A stretch of 64,000 nt of DNA from Propionibacteriaceae bacterium (GCA_031261485.1 JAISJO010000091.1:1-64000); one strand, 5' to 3'; shown: positions 10,744-19,951, counted from the first letter of the stretch. Program-made: numbers and translations. The notes: generated by a model not told the origin, from the letters alone.

Positions 10744-11712
10744 TCAGAAGTAATACGGAAAGTCGGACCAGTCGGGGTCGCGCTTCTCCAGGAAGGAATC
10801 ACGGCCCTCTCGGGCTTCGTCGGTCATGTACGCGAGGCGCGTGGTCTCCCCGGCGAAAATCTGCTGTCCGACAAGGCCATCGTCTATGGCATTGAAGGCA
10901 TATTTCAACATCCGAATGGCCGTGGGCGACTTTCCAGCGATGAGTGACGCCCATTCCAAACCGACTGTCTCAAGCTCGCCGTGCGGCACGACCGCGTTGA
11001 CTGTGCCCATTTCGTACCCTTTGGCGCCGTCGTAGGTTTGGCCCAGGAAGAATATCTCGCGGGCGAACTTCTGTCCCACCTGACGAGCGAGGTACGCGGA
11101 ACCGAACCCTGCATCGAAGGACCCCACATCGGCGTCAGTTTGCTTGAAACGGGCGTGCTCGCGGGAGGCCAGGGTCAGGTCGCACACCACCGCGAGGGAG
11201 TGCCCGCCACCAGCCGCCCACCCGTTGACAAGGGCAATCACCGGCTTTGGCATGAATCTGATGAGACGTTGTACTTCCAGAATGTGCAGTCGGCCCAGCT
11301 TGGCGCGCTCATGTACGGATGGTTCGGCCGGTACAGTCTCGCCACTTGTCCCGGTTGCCCGCTCATGTACGGATGGTTCGGCCGGTCCGTCCTCAGTTTG
11401 GCGGTCGACGTACTCATATCCCTGCCGTCCACGTACACGCTGGTCGCCGCCGGAACAGAAGGCCCAACCGCCATCCTTGGGCGAGGGACCGTTCCCGGTG
11501 AGCAGGACACAGGCGATGTCTGGGCTCATCCGGGCGTGGTCCAAAGCGGTGTACAACTCATCCACCGTGTGGGGGCGGAAGGCATTGCGGACCTCGGGAC
11601 GGTCTATCGCCACTCGTACAGCCCGGACGTGCTTGGCGCGATGGTACGTGATGTCTGTGAAAGAAAATCCGGGAACTTCGTCCCACTCTTCGGGGTGAAA
11701 AGGTTGCTCCAT
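10744..11712 (-). CDS. menB: 1,4-dihydroxy-2-naphthoyl-CoA synthase with repeat-containing insert
   Basis: MenB closes the naphthoate ring in menaquinone synthesis (crotonase family). Hallmarks are NAFRPHTVDELY, GNGPSPKDGGWAFCSGGDQRVRG, GWAAGGGHSLAVVCDLTLAS and RFKQTDADVGSFDAGFGSAY. It closely resembles the mycobacterial enzyme as I remember it. The exception is the loop after GRQGYEYV, which is ~20 residues longer and holds PAEPSVHERA twice. The loop normally covers the active site and is often disordered. The reading frame is intact. The product would serve the quinone pool used by the adjacent nuo operon. Confidence 0.95.
   Translation of the reverse strand: MEQPFHPEEWDEVPGFSFTDITYHRAKHVRAVRVAIDRPEVRNAFRPHTVDELYTALDHARMSPDIACVLLTGNGPSPKDGGWAFCSGGDQRVRGRQGYEYVDRQTEDGPAEPSVHERATGTSGETVPAEPSVHERAKLGRLHILEVQRLIRFMPKPVIALVNGWAAGGGHSLAVVCDLTLASREHARFKQTDADVGSFDAGFGSAYLARQVGQKFAREIFFLGQTYDGAKGYEMGTVNAVVPHGELETVGLEWASLIAGKSPTAIRMLKYAFNAIDDGLVGQQIFAGETTRLAYMTDEAREGRDSFLEKRDPDWSDFPYYF
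11307..11386. repeat. 26-bp direct repeat inside menB
   Basis: An identical 26-bp unit occurs at 11307-11332 and 11361-11386, a period of 54 bp (18 codons), so the frame is kept. Each unit encodes most of PAEPSVHERA on the minus strand. The core reads GTACGGATGGTTCGGCCGGT. Confidence 0.9.
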
Positions 11713-11779
11713 GAGTTCAGGCTAGCGTGTTTGCACCTCACACCATCGGCACGCCCCGTGTTGCGACCCCTCTCCAGCC

Positions 11780-12517
11780 TCAGTCCAGACCAAGCGCCTC
11801 GATGCGGGCACGCACACGGTCGGGGTAGTTGGTGATGATCCCGTCGACTTCTTGACGCAGCATCGCGTCAATGTCCTCGACCTCGTTGACCGTCCACGCA
11901 TTGACCTCCAACAAGGAGTTATGGGCCTCGGCGATGAGGTTGTCCACTGCCTTGACGTACTCAATCGGGGGATGCAGAGCGGTGGCCCACAGTTGATGCG
12001 CATAGTTCCACGGCTCGTACAAGACGTCCTGGAAAAGCACACCCGTGGACACCAGCGACCCGACCTGGCGAATGTGCGCCAAGGTCATGTGGTTGAAGCT
12101 GGAGATCACGGTTCGATACTCCCAATCGCGGTCGTCGACGAGGTCGAGCACCTTCTCCGCGATCCCTGGATAGTCGACCACAGAGTCTTTGATTTCCACG
12201 TTGATCAGCATCGACGTGCCGGACAATAGGTCGAAGACCTCGCCCAGCGTCGGTACCTTTTCACCAGGGTATTGCTCATTGCCCAGAGAAGCGTCAAGCG
12301 TCTTGATTTGGTCCAGCGTGTGGTCTTTTACCCAACCATGCCCCGATGTCGTGCGGTCGAGAGTCTCGTCATGGATGACAATCAGTTCGCCGTCCGCGCT
12401 CAACTGCACATCCAATTCGACGCCATCAGCCAACTGATCATGGGCTAGGGAGAAAGCAGCCAATGTGTTCTCTGGTGCATAGCCACTGGCCCCCCGATGA
12501 GCCCAAATCCTTGTCAT
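11780..12517 (-). CDS. glycerophosphodiester phosphodiesterase
   Basis: This is a GDPD-family hydrolase that cleaves glycerophosphodiesters to an alcohol and glycerol 3-phosphate. The catalytic signature is present: AHRGASGYAPENTLAAF at the N-terminus and VELDVQLSADGELIVIHDE near residue 40 (Glu, Asp, His). I start at ATG 12517 (MTRIWAHRG), preceded by AAGGGG, giving 245 residues. The 19-residue track extension lacks support. There is no signal peptide, so it is probably cytoplasmic and UgpQ-like. It may feed glycerol 3-phosphate into the pathway that also uses GlpK. Confidence 0.9.
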   Translation of the reverse strand: MTRIWAHRGASGYAPENTLAAFSLAHDQLADGVELDVQLSADGELIVIHDETLDRTTSGHGWVKDHTLDQIKTLDASLGNEQYPGEKVPTLGEVFDLLSGTSMLINVEIKDSVVDYPGIAEKVLDLVDDRDWEYRTVISSFNHMTLAHIRQVGSLVSTGVLFQDVLYEPWNYAHQLWATALHPPIEYVKAVDNLIAEAHNSLLEVNAWTVNEVEDIDAMLRQEVDGIITNYPDRVRARIEALGLD

Positions 12518-12579
12518 GACAATCCCCTTACTCAGGACAGCAGCCACACTGCCGCCTAACTCAGAGTACCCCAACTATT

Positions 12580-13878
12580 TCATGGGCGGTAGGGGTTGGA
12601 CTCGTGTGGATCCTCGATGACCAAATGTGGCGGGAAGCCCTCAATATGCGCACTCATGTGCCAGTTGCGATGTATCCACATCAGCGCTCCACACGCCACC
12701 AGGATGGCCGCAGCCGCGCCGACACCGATGGCCCATCGAGTTCCGACGCTTTCGGCAATCCACCCAATAATGGGTGAACCAATGGGAGTTGCGCCTTGGT
12801 TGATCAGCATGTACAGCGCGATGACGCGCCCACGCATTGCCGGTTCTGTGGAAATCTGAATGGTGGAATTGGCGGCTGTCAGAAGAGTCAGAGTAAAGAT
12901 ACCGACGAAGATGCCCGCCAATCCGAACGTGAGGTACGTGGGCATGACCGCCGAGACGGCCGAGGCGATCCCAAATCCCATAGCCGCACCCACAATGAGC
13001 CGAACTCTGGGACGTGGTCGATGTGCCGCCATGAGAGCGCCGATGAGCGCGCCTCCACCGAACATCGACGAGAGGAGCCCGAACTGACCCGCCTGCCTGT
13101 CGAATACCTGCGTGGCCATCATGGCGATGGTCAGTTGGGAGTTGAAGCCGAGGCACGACACGGCACAAATGATGACAAGGATGATTTTGAGGTCCGAGCG
13201 GTTGCGGATGTACGCGAATGCCTCGCGTATCGAACCCTTGGCTCGCCGAGCCGACTCAACAATGTGAAGCTCTGCTCGACGCATGATGCTCAGCGCCACA
13301 ATGGTGGCCGCGAAAGTGACGCCATTGATGAGGAAGGCCCACCCCGTCCCAAAGGCTTGGATGAGGAACCCGGCCAAGGCAGGCCCAACCAGACGCGACG
13401 AGTTGAAGGAAGCGGAGTTCAGCCCCACAGCGTTGGGCAGGTTGTCGAGGGGTACCATTTCGGCAACGAAGGTTTGACGGACAGGGCCGTCGATGGCCGT
13501 GACGCAGCCCAGCAGGAACGCGAAGACGTACACATGCCAAAGCTGGGCGTGGCCCGTCAAGACGATAGCGCCCAATCCGAAGGCCAAAACCCCTTGGCCC
13601 GCCTGAGTGGCGATAAGCAACTTGCGTCGTGGCAGCCGGTCAGCGACTACTCCCGCCCATGCCGAAAGGGCAAGGACAGGCGCAAACTGGAGAGCTGTCA
13701 CCACACCTGCGGCCAGACCGGAATTATCGGTCAGCTCCTTGAGAACCAACCAATCCTGGCCGATGCGCTGCACCCACGCGCCCATATTGGAAATGAGCGC
13801 GCCACAAAACCACAAACGGTAATTGAAGAACTTCAGAGAAGTGAAAGTGGCGAGAAAGCTACGCCACACCTTCCGCAT
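12580..13878 (-). CDS. MFS transporter, EntS-like exporter family
   Basis: This 432-residue protein has about 12 hydrophobic segments. The N-terminal pattern FRLWFCGALISN-like, WVQRIGQDWLVLKEL and DRLPRRKLLIATQ match the MFS_3/EntS group (siderophore or drug exporters). The loop motif between helices 2 and 3 (GVVADRLPRRK) is the MFS motif A. It is encoded separately, 62 bp after the GDPD start and 33 bp before the DUF1508 gene. The substrate is unknown. Confidence 0.82.
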   Translation of the reverse strand: MRKVWRSFLATFTSLKFFNYRLWFCGALISNMGAWVQRIGQDWLVLKELTDNSGLAAGVVTALQFAPVLALSAWAGVVADRLPRRKLLIATQAGQGVLAFGLGAIVLTGHAQLWHVYVFAFLLGCVTAIDGPVRQTFVAEMVPLDNLPNAVGLNSASFNSSRLVGPALAGFLIQAFGTGWAFLINGVTFAATIVALSIMRRAELHIVESARRAKGSIREAFAYIRNRSDLKIILVIICAVSCLGFNSQLTIAMMATQVFDRQAGQFGLLSSMFGGGALIGALMAAHRPRPRVRLIVGAAMGFGIASAVSAVMPTYLTFGLAGIFVGIFTLTLLTAANSTIQISTEPAMRGRVIALYMLINQGATPIGSPIIGWIAESVGTRWAIGVGAAAAILVACGALMWIHRNWHMSAHIEGFPPHLVIEDPHESNPYRP

Positions 13879-13911
13879 CCCTGCTCCTTCACACCTCAGT
13901 CATTGAGGAGT

Positions 13912-14094
13912 TTACTTGTCGACCTCGACAATGGTCGCGTCCTCGGCCGCGCGCTGCACAGCTTCGCACCCCTTGAGTGCCGCCGACTTGGATTCGTAGG
14001 CCTCGCCGCTCGCCACGACCTGACCGTTGCCTGCCTTCAAGCGGAAGCGGAACTTGCCAGCCTTGTCTTCGTATACTTCAAACTTGCCCGCCAT
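13912..14094 (-). CDS. DUF1508 (YegP-like) small protein
   Basis: The 60-residue protein MAGKFEVYEDKAGKFRFRL... with KAGNGQVVASGEAYESKSAA is a single YegP-like DUF1508 repeat, a small beta-beta-beta-alpha fold found in one or two copies. The family's role is not established. ATG 14094 is preceded by AAAGGCAG. The longer track start (MSVRTMGSHRKAD) is probably not used. It shares orientation with the MFS gene but likely has its own transcript. Confidence 0.85.
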   Translation of the reverse strand: MAGKFEVYEDKAGKFRFRLKAGNGQVVASGEAYESKSAALKGCEAVQRAAEDATIVEVDK

Positions 14095-14140
14095 GTCTGC
14101 CTTTCTGTGCGACCCCATTGTTCGCACAGACACATTCTAG

Positions 14141-15313
14141 TCATTCCACGCGAGTTGCTGGGCCCGCTGCCACCGCGTGAATGAACTGGGGAACGGCGAA
14201 TCCGTGAGCAGTAAAGGAAGTGGAAATGGCTTTTTCTGTCGCCGCGAGAGCTTCGGTATAAACCAGAGCCATGGCCGATCCGCCGAAACCGCCGCCAGTC
14301 ATACGGGCCCCGAGCGCTCCGGACTCCAGAGAAGAGGTAACCGCGCAATCCAGTTCTGCGCAGGATATCTCGTAGTCATCCCGCATAGAAGCATGAGAAT
14401 CCACGAACAACCGACCCAACTCGGCGAAATCATCGTTGTTGAGGGCTGTGGCTGCGAGGCGTACACGCGCTATCTCCGTGACAATATGACGCACTCTCTT
14501 GCGCAGGCGCTCCGCCCCGAAACCAGTCAGGCGTGCCAGACTCGCATCCAGAGCGGTGGGTTCGATTTCTCGCAGAGAAGAGATACCCAACTTGTCGCAG
14601 GCCTTCTCGCAGTCCGCGCGCCGCTTGCCATATTGTCCGTCCGAGTTCTTGTGCTCTGCGCGAGTGTCGATGACCAGGAGGGTCAAACCGTGGTCCTCCA
14701 GGGTGAAAGGCACATGGGTCACGGAACCGTCGCGGCAGTCGAGGTACAAGGCATGTCCGGCCTCAGCTCGAAGACTGGCTGCCTGGTCCATGCCGCCCGT
14801 GGGTGCCCCGGCGATGTCGTTCTCCGCCTTCTGGCACAAGCCAGCTAGGGTTGCCCGTCCTTGGTCGTCCGCGAGCAGGTCGAAACCGAACAGGTCGGAG
14901 GCCGCAGCGCCGATGGCCCCTTCGATGGCGGCAGAACTCGACAACCCGGAACCGATGGGCACCTCGGAGACGAAGGCCACGTCCAGTCCGCCCACCTGGT
15001 AGTTGGCGCCCAAGGCCCATAGGACCCCGGCGGGATACCGTGTCCAATCGGTTGGTCGTCCAGGAGCAATGGTGCTGAGTTCCATCTGCTTGACGGGGCC
15101 CATACCGCTTGAAACCATGCGTAACCCCAAGTCATCGCGCCTTCTCACCGCCGCATATGTCCGCTGAGGCAAAGCAATGGGCAAGACTAGTCCAGAATTG
15201 TAGTCGGTGTGCTCCCCTATCAGGTTGACCCGCCCAGGCGCTGCCCAAACCCCTTCAGGTGCTGAACCGTATGCCTTCTGAAACTCGACGGCCACCGCCT
15301 CGCGCGCTTCCAT
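14141..15313 (-). CDS. galK: galactokinase
   Basis: This GHMP kinase phosphorylates galactose at C1 (Leloir pathway). Signatures are GRVNLIGEHTDYNSGLVLPIA at the N-terminus, the ATP-binding motif VPIGSGLSSSAAIEGA, and the C-terminal GARMTGGGFGGSAMAL. The start at ATG 15313 (MEAREAVAV) follows a strong AAGGAGGT and gives 390 residues, the usual length. The 40-residue upstream extension in the track is rejected. No galT or galE is nearby. Confidence 0.95.
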   Translation of the reverse strand: MEAREAVAVEFQKAYGSAPEGVWAAPGRVNLIGEHTDYNSGLVLPIALPQRTYAAVRRRDDLGLRMVSSGMGPVKQMELSTIAPGRPTDWTRYPAGVLWALGANYQVGGLDVAFVSEVPIGSGLSSSAAIEGAIGAAASDLFGFDLLADDQGRATLAGLCQKAENDIAGAPTGGMDQAASLRAEAGHALYLDCRDGSVTHVPFTLEDHGLTLLVIDTRAEHKNSDGQYGKRRADCEKACDKLGISSLREIEPTALDASLARLTGFGAERLRKRVRHIVTEIARVRLAATALNNDDFAELGRLFVDSHASMRDDYEISCAELDCAVTSSLESGALGARMTGGGFGGSAMALVYTEALAATEKAISTSFTAHGFAVPQFIHAVAAGPATRVE

Positions 15314-15447
15314 GAAACCTCCTTGCGCCCTGATTCTCCCATATGCGCGCAAACTCTGGCACACATTGGCGGGCGTTGTCGGCAATCGATCAGGTAAGTG
15401 CTCATTTGCGCTGTGCTGGCGGCGGGGAAGCACTGACTAGTCCATCC

Positions 15448-15475
15448 CGTCATTCTGCCCGAAGTCGCAGAATGA
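15448..15475. repeat. REP-like hairpin
   Basis: A perfect inverted repeat, GTCATTCTGC / GCAGAATGAC, has an 8-nt loop. It lies between galK and the upstream lipoprotein gene on the same strand. There is no following T-run, so it is not a standard terminator. Related sequences occur at 24792-24873 and 44801-44822, so it is probably a dispersed intergenic element. Confidence 0.75.
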
Positions 15476-15504
15476 CAGAGAACATGACGGCATTCAGTGG
15501 TTCT

Positions 15505-16578
15505 TTACGTCTCTTCGTCCGTCGGTTCTGGGGTGGGCGTGGGCGTGGGAGTGGGAATTGGGGGCAGACTCGGTGTGGGTAGGTTCTTCGGGGTGTAATA
15601 GAAGCCGTCGCCGGGCAGTGCGCCGCCCACCAACTCGGGGTTGACATCGTACAATGCTTTCAGGTAGCCCGACACTTGTTTCTTCATGTCCTCGCCGTCG
15701 ATGTACACAATGTTGCTCTTCGGTATGGCTGCGATCGCCAACTCTTCAGAGCCAAGGACGCCGAGCCTGACAATGAGTGGGGCTGCTAGTTCAGGGGTGT
15801 TGTTCGTGTAGTCGATGGACCGTTTGTACGCCGCCAGGAGGGTGGCCATCCAGTCCGCGCGCTTGGTGACGTCCTTGCGGGCCACCATGACTCCGCTGAC
15901 CACGGGAGCCCCAGTTGCTTGCTGGAAAAGGGCTCCCAGGTCGAGAGCGACCGTGATGGATGGGTCTTGGCTTATCAGAGCCGTGATGTACGGTTCGGGC
16001 AGGACCGCGACGCCAGTTTCGACGGCTGAAAGTTGGGCGGCAGCCTCGGTCGGCTTGGAGTAATACTGCACATTCACCTTGCCTGTGAGGTCGTTGGCCG
16101 CGAGCACTGCAACCATGACCGCCTCGGGGGTGCCCCCTTTACCCGTGGAGAATACAGTCATGCCCTCTAGGTCGGCGATGCTTTCGACTGTGACACCCTT
16201 TGTGACAATGTACAATACTGAGAGTGTATTGATAGCAACGACCTGAATCGTGTCAGGTGTCTCTTTGTTCAAGATGGCGGCGAGGTTGGCAGGAATCATG
16301 GCGACATCCGTTGTGCCGTCGGCGATGCCGGTGGCGATGGGGTCGGTCGTTGATTCGATACCGTAGTAGAGCGCCCCCGGCCCGCCATCTGTCTCAGGCA
16401 GTGAAGTGATATCCCTCATCAACTCAACCATCCCCATGGTGGATGGCCCGCTGAGTGCGGCGACATCCACATTGTGGTTTGCGGTCGCGTCGCCCGAGTC
16501 AACAGGGAAAATGAGCGAGCACGATGCCAAGGTGGCAAGCGCCACAGCAGCAGCCAGGACCGCATACCCTCTCTTCAT
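15505..16578 (-). CDS. substrate-binding lipoprotein (NMT1/TauA-like), orphan
   Basis: This 357-residue exported lipoprotein has a signal peptide MKRGYAVLAAAVALATLASC, with the lipobox cysteine at residue 20. The body resembles periplasmic-binding proteins of the nitrate/sulfonate/thiamine-precursor group (SVLYIVTKGVTVESIADLEGMTVFSTGKGGTPEA). The end is a Pro-Thr repeat tail. ATG 16578 follows GAAGGAGA. Such proteins normally work with a permease and ATPase, and neither is adjacent. The ligand is not predictable. The distal partner genes may lie elsewhere. Confidence 0.82.
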   Translation of the reverse strand: MKRGYAVLAAAVALATLASCSLIFPVDSGDATANHNVDVAALSGPSTMGMVELMRDITSLPETDGGPGALYYGIESTTDPIATGIADGTTDVAMIPANLAAILNKETPDTIQVVAINTLSVLYIVTKGVTVESIADLEGMTVFSTGKGGTPEAVMVAVLAANDLTGKVNVQYYSKPTEAAAQLSAVETGVAVLPEPYITALISQDPSITVALDLGALFQQATGAPVVSGVMVARKDVTKRADWMATLLAAYKRSIDYTNNTPELAAPLIVRLGVLGSEELAIAAIPKSNIVYIDGEDMKKQVSGYLKALYDVNPELVGGALPGDGFYYTPKNLPTPSLPPIPTPTPTPTPEPTDEET

Positions 16579-16708
16579 GGCTTCTCCTTCACCACATTCT
16601 TGTGGATTCACTCTACCGTGGTGGGACGTGGGTCTTCATCGTCCCGACGAGACTCGGGTCACGTGCCCGCGTGGTGGGTCATCTGCTGCATTCGGCGACG
16701 GGTTCGTC

Positions 16709-16749
16709 TTGGAAACTTATTGGATTCGTTCTAGACTAATGCTATTAGT
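16709..16749 (+). promoter_or_regulatory. promoter and palindromic operator of TetR/YhgE operon
   Basis: TTGGAA at 16709-16714 and TAGACT at 16732-16737 are spaced 17 bp, a good sigma-70-type promoter. The palindrome ACTAAT-GCT-ATTAGT (16735-16749) overlaps the -10 and the expected start point. This is the expected position for autoregulation by the TetR protein encoded just downstream. Confidence 0.65.
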
Positions 16750-16770
16750 TAGGAATCAAGGAGAACCACT

Positions 16771-17340
16771 GTGCCTCAGAAGAGGAACCTGACACCGGAA
16801 ATCATCCGGCGAGCGGCAGTTGAGATTATCGAAATGAACGGTGCTCAAGCGCTGACGATGCATTCTTTGGCGGACGCCCTCGGTGTGAAGTCGCCCTCGC
16901 TGTACAACCATGTTTCGGGTCTGCGCGAGGTGTGGACCATGCTGGCAGACGAAGGGTTGAAGCAGGTCATCGCTGCTGTTCGCGGCGCGGCTATCGGGCG
17001 CTCGGCTGACACTGCCCTGCGCGAGATCGCCTACGCTTACCGGTCGTTCGGACTCACTCGGCCGCACTTGTACGCCGCGTTCGACTCCCTGCCTAGGCTC
17101 GACAGCAAAGAGGTGCGCGCGGCCTCGTCTGAACTGGTCGGCGTGCTGGGTCAGGTCTTGGCGGTCTACCATCTGGAGGCGGAGGAACAAACCAATATCA
17201 TTCGTGTTCTTCTTGTCGGTCTGCACGGCTTCGTGTCCAGGGAGAATGCCGGTTTTTTCACTGGCCCCATCCCGGCAGACACCACCTTCGAGCGGCTGAT
17301 CGACTCATGGTTGGCTCTGCTTCCCAGGAGGCAGGCATGA
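16771..17340 (+). CDS. TetR-family transcriptional regulator
   Basis: The 189-residue protein has an N-terminal TetR helix-turn-helix (TMHSLADALGVKSPSLYNHVSGLREV, residues ~30-55). The C-terminal ligand/dimer domain carries LLVGLHGFVSRENAGFF. GTG 16771 follows AAGGAG by 6 nt. The stop overlaps the next start as ATGA, so it is cotranscribed and coupled with the YhgE/Pip protein. It most likely represses its own operon through the palindrome at 16735. The inducer is unknown. Confidence 0.92.
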   Translation: MPQKRNLTPEIIRRAAVEIIEMNGAQALTMHSLADALGVKSPSLYNHVSGLREVWTMLADEGLKQVIAAVRGAAIGRSADTALREIAYAYRSFGLTRPHLYAAFDSLPRLDSKEVRAASSELVGVLGQVLAVYHLEAEEQTNIIRVLLVGLHGFVSRENAGFFTGPIPADTTFERLIDSWLALLPRRQA

Positions 17341-18743
17341 ACATCTGGCAAATATGCTGGGCGGGCGTGAAGAGCAATTTCACTTCCGTTGTACGGGTGA
17401 TCACCCTGATTTGTATAGCCATTGTCCCGGTCCTGTACCCGCTGTTTTATCTCCAGGCATTCTGGGATCCCTATGGCAATTTGGAGCATCTGCCCGTGGC
17501 GATGGTCAACCTCGACACCGGTTCTGGCTCTGTCAATCTCGGTGCCAATCTGGTGACTAGCCTGCAGGACAGCCACGACATTGAATGGCACTTTGTGGAC
17601 CTTGAGACCGCCGACTCTGGTCTGGTTGATATGACGTATTACGCCGAGTTCGTCATACCCTCCGACTTCAGCACAACGCTGGAAGCAGTCAAGGACGGGC
17701 ATCCCCAAACAGCGCACATTGAACTGCGCACCAACTCGAAGAATAGTTTCATGTCTTCCTTGCTGGCTCAGCAGGTCGAGACCCGTCTGCAAACCAAGTT
17801 ATCGCAGCAGGTGGCAACGACGTACCTCACCGCGATGTTGGACTCCCTGGCGCAAGGTTCCGGCAAGTTGGCTGCCGGGGCAGGGCTGGCTGACCCGACC
17901 GGCAAGTCCCCCCTTACCCAAGGCACACAGGCATTCGCCGCTCAAGTCGAAGCCCTGAGCCAGGCCGGTATCGCGGACTTCGTCGCCAACCCCATTGACG
18001 CCGTCGTGACTGACACGAACCCTGTGCCCAACTACGGCACTGGCTTCGCGCCCTACTTCTTGTCCTTGTCAGGCTGGATTGGCGCCCTGCTCATCACCTT
18101 GACCATCGGCAGTCGGTTGCGCCGTGTGCCCACCAAGGCGGGCCCGGTGCGAACAGTCATCGGGCGGTATCTGGCCTGTGCGGTGGTCGGCGCCATCCAG
18201 TCTGTCCTCATGGTCGGCGTCATCGCCCTGGTCGGCATCGAGCCCAAGAGTTGGGCCGGCCTGCTCGGTGTCCTGCTCGCCAGTTCGTTCGCCTCAGTCG
18301 CCATTGTCTCCACCCTGGTGGCGCTGCTTGGCCGCCTAGGACAGTTGTTCGCCATGATCATCCTGGTTTTCCAACTGACCGGCTGCGGCGGCACCTTCCC
18401 CACCCCGCTGACCAACGGTACTTTCTTCACCGACATCCACCCGTACGTCTCGTTCACCTACTCGATTCGAGCCTTGCGTGAGGTCATCTCCGCCCAAACC
18501 ATCAACGTTGGTGGAGTCTGGAAGGCAGTCGGGTTCCTGGCGGTGTACATCGTGGCGTCCCTAGTCATCAATGTCGCCCTGTACCCCCTGCTCAACCGAG
18601 TGAAAAAGCGTGTCATGTCCCGATCCGAAGAGTCAGCCGACGGCTCTGTTGGGGAAGCCAACACCAAAATGCAAACGCAGGGCGAACCCGCCGAGGTCCT
18701 GGCGGCAGACATGGCAGTACCGGTAGGGGCTGGCACAAATTGA
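17337..18743 (+). CDS. YhgE/Pip-family membrane protein
   Basis: This is a 468-residue membrane protein. One N-terminal helix near residues 15-35 is followed by a large extracellular domain with PVAMVNLDTGS-type sequence, then five hydrophobic segments in the C-terminal half. The arrangement matches the YhgE/Pip family, related to ABC-2-type permeases and phage-infection proteins. I use ATG 17337, which overlaps the TetR stop, instead of the track start at 17307. TetR-YhgE pairs are a common configuration. At 468 residues it is a short form without the long coiled region of Pip. Confidence 0.85.
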   Translation: MNIWQICWAGVKSNFTSVVRVITLICIAIVPVLYPLFYLQAFWDPYGNLEHLPVAMVNLDTGSGSVNLGANLVTSLQDSHDIEWHFVDLETADSGLVDMTYYAEFVIPSDFSTTLEAVKDGHPQTAHIELRTNSKNSFMSSLLAQQVETRLQTKLSQQVATTYLTAMLDSLAQGSGKLAAGAGLADPTGKSPLTQGTQAFAAQVEALSQAGIADFVANPIDAVVTDTNPVPNYGTGFAPYFLSLSGWIGALLITLTIGSRLRRVPTKAGPVRTVIGRYLACAVVGAIQSVLMVGVIALVGIEPKSWAGLLGVLLASSFASVAIVSTLVALLGRLGQLFAMIILVFQLTGCGGTFPTPLTNGTFFTDIHPYVSFTYSIRALREVISAQTINVGGVWKAVGFLAVYIVASLVINVALYPLLNRVKKRVMSRSEESADGSVGEANTKMQTQGEPAEVLAADMAVPVGAGTN

Positions 18744-18806
18744 TGCTACCGGCAGGTTAATTCTGCTGCTGTTGGTGGATTGGTGGTGCCGCCGTCCTGG
18801 AAGGTC

Positions 18807-18950
18807 AAAACCCATCCGCAAACGGCCTGGTTTGGGGGTACTGGGACGCTTGAGGATGGGTAATGTCGGATTTCAAGCCATTTTGGCGACATTTCCCATC
18901 CGGAAACGTTCGGAAGTGCCTGAACCACCCCGTTTGCGGATGGGTTATTT
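18807..18950. repeat. nested imperfect palindrome (MITE-like or structured RNA)
   Basis: The 381-bp gap between the YhgE gene and the YwaF gene holds no ORF I support. Outer arms AACCCATCCGCAAACGG (18809-18825) and their exact complement (18930-18946) enclose inner arms GGATGGG-T-AATGTCG (18854-18868) and CGACATT-T-CCCATCC (18887-18901). The two halves also match loosely in between. The symmetry over ~140 bp suggests a non-autonomous element or a large hairpin. Confidence 0.8.
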
Positions 18951-19124
18951 GGGTCCTCAGAGATGGGATTCCCCGTCCAGGGGCGCCTTGCCCCACACCC
19001 GAGTCTGCCAAGAGGACCCGCTCAATGTCTCGCGAACAACACGTCACGATGAGCCACATCTCCACTAGACTGACAAACGTTTGCTTACCGTGCGCTTGTG
19101 GCGCAGAGTTTGGGGAGGTCCGCT

Positions 19125-19901
19125 GTGGATGGAATCTTCAATATCCTCTTCACGCAGCAGGTGCCCGAGTCGACCTTATGGACGCCGTGGGATCCCATGC
19201 AATGGGTTTACCTCGTCCTCGGAATCCTTGGCATTGTTCTGGTCCTTCGCTGGATGACGCATGTCGCCCCGGAAAAGCAGAGTCGAGTTGTCGCGTTTGT
19301 CGCCGCCGTGGTCTTCTCGATGTGGATCATCCCACCGGTGTTGCAGTGCATCACTGACACGGGCGAGCGCTGGATTGACCATATCCCACTGCACTTGTGC
19401 TCGTCCGCCTGCATTCTCATCCCCATCGGATTGCTGGCCCGCAACAAGCCGCTGATGAATTACGCCTATGGTTTGTGCTTGGCCGGGGCGGTCGCGGCGG
19501 TCGTTTTCCCCGGTGAGCTCTACCGGCGACTCAGCACTTACTCCTTCCACTTCTTCCTTTTCAACTTCTCGCACATGTGTATCATTGTCGCCTGTCTCGC
19601 CCCAATCGCCTTGGGATTCTTCCGTCCGCAGTGGCGTTATTACTTGTCATCGGTCGGTATCGGCATCGCGCTGATGGGAATCGCGTACCCCATAAACAAG
19701 GTCCTCGGGTCCAACTACTTCTTCGTCAACTGGCCCGAGAAGGGCACGATTCTAGAGTCCTTCGCCAACATCGCCGGGCGGGCCATGTACATCCCTGTCC
19801 TCATCGTGGTAGCAGGTATTGTCATTGCCCTCCTCTTTGCGATCTGGACCGTCATTACAAGAGTAAGAAAACCCGCTGCCGCGATACCCGTGGCCGGCTG
19901 A
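19125..19901 (+). CDS. YwaF-like (TIGR02206-type) integral membrane protein
   Basis: This is a 258-residue membrane protein with seven hydrophobic segments and the characteristic IPLHLCSSACILIPIG stretch in the second to third helix. GTG 19125 is preferred because GGGGAGG lies 6 nt upstream. The track start at 19098 has no ribosome-binding site. Family function is not established. The gene appears monocistronic or coupled with the small ORF that follows 50 bp later. Confidence 0.75.
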   Translation: MDGIFNILFTQQVPESTLWTPWDPMQWVYLVLGILGIVLVLRWMTHVAPEKQSRVVAFVAAVVFSMWIIPPVLQCITDTGERWIDHIPLHLCSSACILIPIGLLARNKPLMNYAYGLCLAGAVAAVVFPGELYRRLSTYSFHFFLFNFSHMCIIVACLAPIALGFFRPQWRYYLSSVGIGIALMGIAYPINKVLGSNYFFVNWPEKGTILESFANIAGRAMYIPVLIVVAGIVIALLFAIWTVITRVRKPAAAIPVAG

Positions 19902-19951
19902 TTCATTCTGTGGCAGTCGCAAGCGCTGCCAACCAATCTCAAGGAGAAGAA

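Noticed and set aside
12796-14184. 462-aa plus-strand ORF
   Set aside because: It runs antisense through the MFS and DUF1508 genes, is His/Arg/Gly-rich, and has no domain.
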